Source: Arenimonas oryziterrae DSM 21050 = YC6267 (GTDB taxonomy: Bacteria > Pseudomonadota > Gammaproteobacteria > Xanthomonadales > Xanthomonadaceae). From it: a DNA stretch of 64,000 nucleotides. Where the stretch lies: the NCBI RefSeq assembly GCF_000420545.1, contig NZ_ATVD01000002.1, positions 310,001 to 374,000 on the forward strand. The letters are read 5' to 3'. Under the pieces are notes generated by a model. That model saw nothing but the letters and a program-made list of their open reading frames with translations, did not search any database and was not told the DNA's origin. The position numbers were made by a program, and so were the translations under genes. This document shows, in pieces, positions 59,301 through 64,000 of the stretch (its first letter is position 1; the number at the start of each line of letters is the position of its first letter).

Positions 59301-59996
59301 TCAGCGCGCCGGGACCGGAGACACGGCGGGGGCCGGTTTCAGACGCCGGTTGCCGCGCCGCGGTGGCGGTGGCGGCGTCAGCTGCAGATGCACGCGGCGC
59401 GGGGCCGAGGTGCCTAGGCCCACAACAAGTTCCTCACGCACGGGCTCGCCGGCCAAACGCGGATGCCAGGTTTCCAGGCGATACCGGCCGGGCGGCAGGC
59501 TCAGCACGGCCTGGCCCGCAGCGTCGGTCTTGGCGAAATACGGGGTATCGAGCACGACGATGTAGCCGATCATCCAGTCGTGGATGTTGCAACCGACCAC
59601 GACGACGCCGGGTTTTTCGAAACGCAGGGGCGCGGCCGGCGTTCCGGCATAAAGCGGCAGGTCGAAGGGCTTGGCCGGAGAGAACGAATAGACCTGGTGA
59701 CGGATGTTGTCGCTGTTGGGGAAGGTCACGATGCTGCCGACGGCGATCGCCAGCACGCCGGGCACGAACTGCGAACTGTGCTGATCCATGATGCCTTTGC
59801 CGGCGCTGACGGCCGGATGCGCGTCCAGTGCGATCGCACTGACCACGGCGTCGGCCAGCGGCTTCCGGTGACCGTCGTCGACACCGACCTGCAATTCAGC
59901 GGCGCCGGCCAGGCCGCAGAACAGGCCCAGCGCGACCACCATGCCCACGGCGCGCCGCGGCGTCGCGCTCCCTTTTCCCGCCTGTCGGATCGGCAT
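59301..59996 (-). CDS. Cupredoxin-like exported protein (methylamine-utilization-type)
   Basis: A 231-residue protein from the ATG at 59996, with a GGGG purine run upstream; the open frame extends to 60113. A signal peptide follows a basic start (to GLAGAAEL). The cupredoxin fold is shown by SIVTFPNSDNIRHQVYSFS and GVVVVGCNIHDWMIGYIVV, which place a His and a Cys-x2-His typical of a mononuclear copper site. The tail is Pro/Arg-rich. It is first in an operon with the GGDEF/EAL sensor and divergent from the SDR gene. Confidence 0.8.
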   Translation of the reverse strand: MPIRQAGKGSATPRRAVGMVVALGLFCGLAGAAELQVGVDDGHRKPLADAVVSAIALDAHPAVSAGKGIMDQHSSQFVPGVLAIAVGSIVTFPNSDNIRHQVYSFSPAKPFDLPLYAGTPAAPLRFEKPGVVVVGCNIHDWMIGYIVVLDTPYFAKTDAAGQAVLSLPPGRYRLETWHPRLAGEPVREELVVGLGTSAPRRVHLQLTPPPPPRRGNRRLKPAPAVSPVPAR

Positions 59997-60084
59997 CGCT
60001 TTCCCCTTGTCGGGCGGCAGGCGGTCGGGCTGGTGGGCCGCAGGGCCCAGGCCGCACAATCGAGCACCTTCCCGGAATGACTCC

Positions 60085-60903
60085 ATGTCCAGCACGACTC
60101 CCCTCGCGAACAACCCCGGCTACGTCCTGATCACCGGCGCCTCTAGCGGCATCGGCGCGGAAATAGCCCGGGAATATTCCCGGCGCGGCAGGTCGCTCAT
60201 CCTGACGGCCCGACGCACGGATCGATTGGAAGCACTGGCGCGCGAACTCGGCGTGAATGCGCCCTGTGTGGTCATTACGTCCGACCTGTCGCAAGCGGAT
60301 GCGCCGCGACGCCTGTTCGCCGAAACGCAGGCGCGCGGACTGCATGTCGACACCCTGGTCAACAACGCCGGATACGGTGTGCCGGGTCGCTATCTGTCCA
60401 GCGACTGGCGGGTGCACGCCGATTTCCTGCAGGTGATGATCACCGCCGTCGGCGAACTGACCCATTTGTATCTGCCCGCCATGGAGCAGGCCGGGCGCGG
60501 TCGCATTCTCAACATCGCCTCGCTGGCCGGACTCGTTCCCGCCTCGGCCGGGCATACGATGTATGGCGCGACCAAGGCCTGGCTGATCCGCTTCTCCGAA
60601 TGCCTCGCGCTGGAGACCGCCCCGCGCGGCGTGTTGGTCACCGCGTTGTGCCCGGGTTTCACCTATTCCGAATTCCACGACGTCAACGGCATGCGCGAGA
60701 AGATCTCGAAAATGCCGAAATTCCTGTGGCTCACCAGCGAACAAGTCGCCCGCATCGGCGTCGACGCGGTCGAAGCGGGCAAGACGCGCGTGATCACCGG
60801 CGCGCCCAACAAGCTGGTCGCTTTCCTGTGCAAATATCTGCCCGATGCCCTGGCGCGCGCGCTGGTGGCGAGCAAGACCAAAGACTTCCGGGATGCCGAA
60901 TAA
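60085..60903 (+). CDS. Short-chain dehydrogenase/reductase
   Basis: A 272-residue SDR from the ATG at 60085; the longer open frame is antisense to the cupredoxin gene. The cofactor motif is TGASSGIG, then NNAGYG, with catalytic Ser in NIASLAGL and Tyr-Lys in MYGATKAW. The ARR after the second strand (LTARRTDRLEAL) favours NADPH. The region PGFTYSEFHD is that of the DltE/YqjQ-like SDR group. Substrate unknown. It ends 4 bases before an oxygenase-like gene. Confidence 0.85.
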   Translation: MSSTTPLANNPGYVLITGASSGIGAEIAREYSRRGRSLILTARRTDRLEALARELGVNAPCVVITSDLSQADAPRRLFAETQARGLHVDTLVNNAGYGVPGRYLSSDWRVHADFLQVMITAVGELTHLYLPAMEQAGRGRILNIASLAGLVPASAGHTMYGATKAWLIRFSECLALETAPRGVLVTALCPGFTYSEFHDVNGMREKISKMPKFLWLTSEQVARIGVDAVEAGKTRVITGAPNKLVAFLCKYLPDALARALVASKTKDFRDAE

Positions 60904-60907
60904 TCCG

Positions 60908-61588
60908 ATGAACATGAACCGGCCCGCGCCACCGCGCATCGCGATGCTGCCCTATCGCAAACCCACCGAGGGTCGCGACTACTGGGTGCTCGACGACGCC
61001 CTGCCCAATGCGCTCGCCGTGCGCGAACGCTGCCTGGCCAAGACCGACTGGATCGAGGGCTATCCGCACAAGCCGGAAAGCTGGCCGGGACTGCGCGCGA
61101 TTCCCGCGCTGGAACCGGAAGAACTCGCACCGCTCGAAGCCTGGGTGCGCAAGGCCACCGGCGCCGACAAGCTCTGGGAAGAAACCACGGCCGACGGTCA
61201 GCGCCTGAATCACAACTGCGTGCAGGTCGTGGGCGAAGGCGAATGCGAATCGCGCCCGCATACCGACTCGCGCAAGCTGTGCCGGTACGCGGCCGTGCTG
61301 TATCTCAATCCCGACGTCCCCGACGACTGCGGCACGAGTTTCTACCGGCAGCGTCTGCCCAACGGGCAGCTCGGCGGCAATATGGTATCGCCGCCGCACG
61401 CCAATCTCGTCGAGGCCCTGGGCACGCGTTTCGTGCCGCCCAACTCCTTCGCCGAGGATGTGCGGATCGCGCACCGGTTCAATCGCCTGCTGGTGTATCG
61501 CAGCAATCTCATCCACAGTGCGACCGAGTACTGGGGCCACACGCTGGCGGAGAAACGCATGGCGGCCGTGTTCTTCTGGATGGCCTGA
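60908..61588 (+). CDS. Fe(II)/2-oxoglutarate-oxygenase-like protein (DUF6445-type)
   Basis: A 226-residue protein from the ATG at 60908. The segment RPHTDSRKLCRYAAVLYLNP supplies a His-x-Asp pair and YRSNLIHSATEYWG a distal His, as in small 2-oxoglutarate oxygenases of the 2OG-FeII/prolyl hydroxylase-like fold. Function unknown. It is close behind the SDR gene and ahead of the glycosylase gene, probably one transcript. Confidence 0.6.
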   Translation: MNMNRPAPPRIAMLPYRKPTEGRDYWVLDDALPNALAVRERCLAKTDWIEGYPHKPESWPGLRAIPALEPEELAPLEAWVRKATGADKLWEETTADGQRLNHNCVQVVGEGECESRPHTDSRKLCRYAAVLYLNPDVPDDCGTSFYRQRLPNGQLGGNMVSPPHANLVEALGTRFVPPNSFAEDVRIAHRFNRLLVYRSNLIHSATEYWGHTLAEKRMAAVFFWMA

Positions 61589-61619
61589 GCAGCGCGCGGC
61601 CCTCGCCTTGAAAAGACCC

Positions 61620-62129
61620 GTGCCCACTGAGCCAGGTCGCGTCCGCAGCTTCGCCCCGATCGCCGACGCCAACGCCCGCCTGCTGATCCTGGGCAGCATG
61701 CCGGGCGAGGCCTCGCTGCAGGCGCAGCAGTACTACGCCCATCCGCACAATCTGTTCTGGCCGATTCTCGGCGAAGCGGTCGGCGCCCTGCCCTCGCTGC
61801 CCTATGAGGAGCGCACGCAACGTCTGCGTGATTCAGGCATCGCGGTCTGGGACGTACTCGCGCATTGCCGGCGCCCCGGCAGTCTCGACGCGGCGATCGA
61901 CCTGCGCTCGGCGCAGGCCAACGATTTCGCTGCGTTCTTCGACGGACATCCGCAGCTGCGACGCGTGTTGTTCAACGGCGCCACGGCAGAAGCGATCTTC
62001 CGCCGGCAGGTCGCGCCCGCACTGCCGACTCGGGCCCTGGAATGGCGGCGCCTGCCCTCGACCAGCCCAGCGAATGCCTCGATACCGCGTGCGGAAAAAT
62101 TCGCCGCCTGGCTCGAGGCCCTGCGCTGA
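61620..62129 (+). CDS. DNA-deoxyinosine glycosylase (uracil-DNA glycosylase superfamily)
   Basis: A 169-residue protein. No in-frame ATG fits; GTG at 61620 or TTG at 61608 are candidate starts. The motif SFAPIADANARLLILGSMPG, then QYYAHPHNLFWPILGEA and LPSTSPANASIP, are those of hypoxanthine/G-U mismatch-type DNA glycosylases. It removes deaminated bases. It begins about 30 bases after the oxygenase-like gene and is convergent, 6 bases apart, with the 2-oxoglutarate oxygenase. Confidence 0.8.
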   Translation: MPTEPGRVRSFAPIADANARLLILGSMPGEASLQAQQYYAHPHNLFWPILGEAVGALPSLPYEERTQRLRDSGIAVWDVLAHCRRPGSLDAAIDLRSAQANDFAAFFDGHPQLRRVLFNGATAEAIFRRQVAPALPTRALEWRRLPSTSPANASIPRAEKFAAWLEALR

Positions 62130-62135
62130 TCCGGC

Positions 62136-63071
62136 TCAGACCAGCTTGATCTCGCGCAGCCGCTCCATCAGGTACTCGTGCGAGGTGATCGGCGTCGGGT
62201 AGCGGTTGGGATTGTCCGCGCTGATGCAGCCCGGCAGCGTCTCGATGAGGAAATCGGGATTGGGATGCAGGAAGTACGGCGTCGAATAGCGCGGCTTGCG
62301 CGCGGCCTCGCCCGGCGGATTGACCACGCGATGCGTGGTCGACGGATACACGTGGTTGCTCAGGCGCTGCAGCATGTCGCCGATGTTGACGACGATCGTG
62401 TCGGCTTCGGAAGTGAACGGCACCCAGTCGCCTTTCTGCGATTTGACTTCCAGACCGGCCGCGCTCGCGCCGACCAGCAAGGTGATGAAGTTGATGTCCT
62501 CATGCGCGCCGGCGCGCACGTTCGGAATATTGTCGGCGGTGATCGGCGGGTAGTGGATCGGCCGCAGGATCGAATTGCCGTTATTGGTCTTGTCGGCGAA
62601 GTAGTCCGCGGACAGACCGATGTGCAAGGCCAGCGCCGAGAGCACGCGCGAACCGAGCGCATCGAGTGCCTCGTAAAGTTCGTAGGCGTAATGCTTGAAC
62701 GACGGCACTTCCTCCGGCCACAGGTTCGGCGGCATCACGACGGCGTACTTCGAGCCCGCCGGCAGTTCGCGACCGACGTGATAGAACTCCTTGAGATCGG
62801 CGTACTTGGAGTCCTTCGCCGTTTCGATGCCGAACGGCGTGTAGCCGCGCGCGCCGCCGCTGCCCGGCACGTGGTATTTGCGTTTGGTCGCTTCGGGCAA
62901 GGCGAAGAAAGCCTTGAACGCCTCGTAGGCGCCGTCGATGAGCGCGGGCGAGATGCCATGACCGCTGATGCCGCAGAAACCCCATTCGCGATACGCGGCG
63001 CCGAGTTCGGCGACGAAGGCGTCACGGTCGCTGTCGAAGCGGCGGATGTCTAGGGAAGGAATCTGGCTCAT
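62136..63071 (-). CDS. Isopenicillin-N-synthase-family 2-oxoglutarate/Fe(II) oxygenase
   Basis: A 311-residue protein from the ATG at 63071. An N-terminal DIOX_N domain (PSLDIRRFDSDRDAFVAEL, GFCGISGHGI) leads into the double-stranded beta-helix with iron ligands His/Asp in GAHEDINFITLL, His in TTHRVVNPP, and the 2-oxoglutarate Arg/Ser in RKPRYSTPYFLHP. Substrate unknown. It is on the minus strand just downstream of glmM (46-base gap), so may be transcribed with it. Confidence 0.88.
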   Translation of the reverse strand: MSQIPSLDIRRFDSDRDAFVAELGAAYREWGFCGISGHGISPALIDGAYEAFKAFFALPEATKRKYHVPGSGGARGYTPFGIETAKDSKYADLKEFYHVGRELPAGSKYAVVMPPNLWPEEVPSFKHYAYELYEALDALGSRVLSALALHIGLSADYFADKTNNGNSILRPIHYPPITADNIPNVRAGAHEDINFITLLVGASAAGLEVKSQKGDWVPFTSEADTIVVNIGDMLQRLSNHVYPSTTHRVVNPPGEAARKPRYSTPYFLHPNPDFLIETLPGCISADNPNRYPTPITSHEYLMERLREIKLV

Positions 63072-63117
63072 GGCGGGTCTCGATGGCAAAAGGAATTCAG
63101 TGAAGATCGGGCACGCG

Positions 63118-64000
63118 TCACACCGACTCGCGCACCACCGCGGAAAGACGGTCGAGCACGTGCTGCATCAGCGTCGCGTCGGCAGCTTCGACCGTGACAC
63201 GCACGACCGGTTCGGTGCCCGAGGGTCGCAGGACGAGCCGGCCCTTGCCGTCCAGGGCCGACTCGGCTTCGGCACGCGCCGATTGCACCGCCGGCGCGTC
63301 CAGCGGCCGGGCGCCGGGCGCGATGCGCACGTTGACCGTTTTCTGCGGCAATGGCTGATAGGCAGCGAGTGCGTCCTTGAGCGAGATCCGGCGACGCTGC
63401 AGCACGTCCAGCACCTGCAACGCAGCGACGATCGCGTCGCCGGTGCTTGCGCGGTCCAGGCACAGCAGGTGCCCGGAGGCTTCGCCACCGAGCATGCCGC
63501 CGCCCTCGACCAGGGCCTGATGCACGAAACGGTCGCCGACTTTGGCACGCACGAAGGCGATGCCGAGATCACCCAGCGCTTTTTCCATCGCGTAGTTGGT
63601 CATCAGCGTGCCGACGACCGGACCGCGCAGGCGACCTTGCTGTTTCCAATCGGTAGCGAGCAGGTAGATCAGCGCGTCGCCGTCGAGCAGACGACCATCA
63701 CCATCGACCATCAGCACGCGGTCGCCGTCGCCGTCGAACGCGATACCGAGATCGGCACCGGTCTGGCGCACGTGCGCGATCAGGGCTTCCGGGTGCGTGG
63801 AGCCGACGCCGCGATTGATGTTGAGGCCGTCGGGCTGCACGCCGATCGCCGAGACCGTTGCGCCCAGTTCCGCGAACACCTTCGGCGCCACCTGGTAGGT
63901 CGCGCCATGGGCGCAGTCGAGCGCGATCGTCATGCCACGCAGGGACAGGGACCCGGGCACGCTGGCCTTGCAGAACTCGCCGTAGCGGGTCAGCGCATCG
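63118..64000 (-). CDS. glmM: Phosphoglucosamine mutase, C-terminal part (5' end outside window)
   Basis: The frame is open to the window end, where it reads [19 protein letters not shown], so the N-terminal phosphoserine domain is outside. Visible parts are the metal-binding [15 protein letters not shown] loop, [16 protein letters not shown] (substrate loop) and the phosphate-binding [15 protein letters not shown]. It converts glucosamine 6-phosphate to glucosamine 1-phosphate for peptidoglycan and LPS precursors. Confidence 0.96.
   Translation of the reverse strand, partial: DALTRYGEFCKASVPGSLSLRGMTIALDCAHGATYQVAPKVFAELGATVSAIGVQPDGLNINRGVGSTHPEALIAHVRQTGADLGIAFDGDGDRVLMVDGDGRLLDGDALIYLLATDWKQQGRLRGPVVGTLMTNYAMEKALGDLGIAFVRAKVGDRFVHQALVEGGGMLGGEASGHLLCLDRASTGDAIVAALQVLDVLQRRRISLKDALAAYQPLPQKTVNVRIAPGARPLDAPAVQSARAEAESALDGKGRLVLRPSGTEPVVRVTVEAADATLMQHVLDRLSAVVRESV

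Overview
The window (about 65% GC by eye, no scaffold gaps) looks like a chromosomal segment of a gammaproteobacterium of the Lysobacterales/Xanthomonadales, most probably a Rhodanobacteraceae-type genus. The evidence is the order glmM / tpiA-secG-tRNA-Leu(GAG)-nuoA..N-initiator tRNA-rimP-nusA-infB-rbfA-truB-rpsO-pnp, the MetX enzyme of the Xanthomonadales serine-succinylating type, a GTAG-headed REP element and a subtilase with Xanthomonadales-style C-terminal domains. I see no prophage, insertion sequence, CRISPR array or rRNA, and no gene-free stretch longer than 300 bases. The longest is about 247 bases at 8648-8894.

Layout. 1-8647: the end of a methyltransferase gene, a beta-helix lipoprotein, a CsgG-like protein, an omega-amidase/methionine aminotransferase pair and a 1415-residue secreted subtilase. 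8895-15469: a complete overlapping ccmABCDEFGHI operon for cytochrome c maturation. It runs straight into a MetX-family acyltransferase, a thiol dioxygenase and tRNA-Leu(CAA) (15466-17290). 17347-20657: four poorly known genes and one REP element.

20674-31489 is the most interesting accessory block. It holds a 3-hydroxybutyrate-oligomer hydrolase, a 3-hydroxybutyrate dehydrogenase, a CrbR-like response regulator, a CrbS-like transporter/histidine kinase hybrid, a TonB-dependent receptor and a GntP-family permease. Two divergent intergenic regions of this block carry the same 15-base dyad (22557-22571 and 30021-30035). The two copies have the same orientation and lie almost the same distance (57 and 56 bases) from the downstream start codon. 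I read this as a small regulon for scavenging poly-3-hydroxybutyrate oligomers.

31561-56860 is core machinery, nearly all on the minus strand. It runs from triose-phosphate isomerase and SecG through the 14-gene NADH:quinone oxidoreductase operon into the initiator tRNA/nusA/infB translation operon and rpsO-pnp. 56927-63071 places six accessory genes between tpiA and glmM: a GGDEF/EAL sensor with a cupredoxin partner, a short-chain dehydrogenase, two Fe(II)/2-oxoglutarate-type oxygenases and a deoxyinosine glycosylase. The window ends inside glmM.
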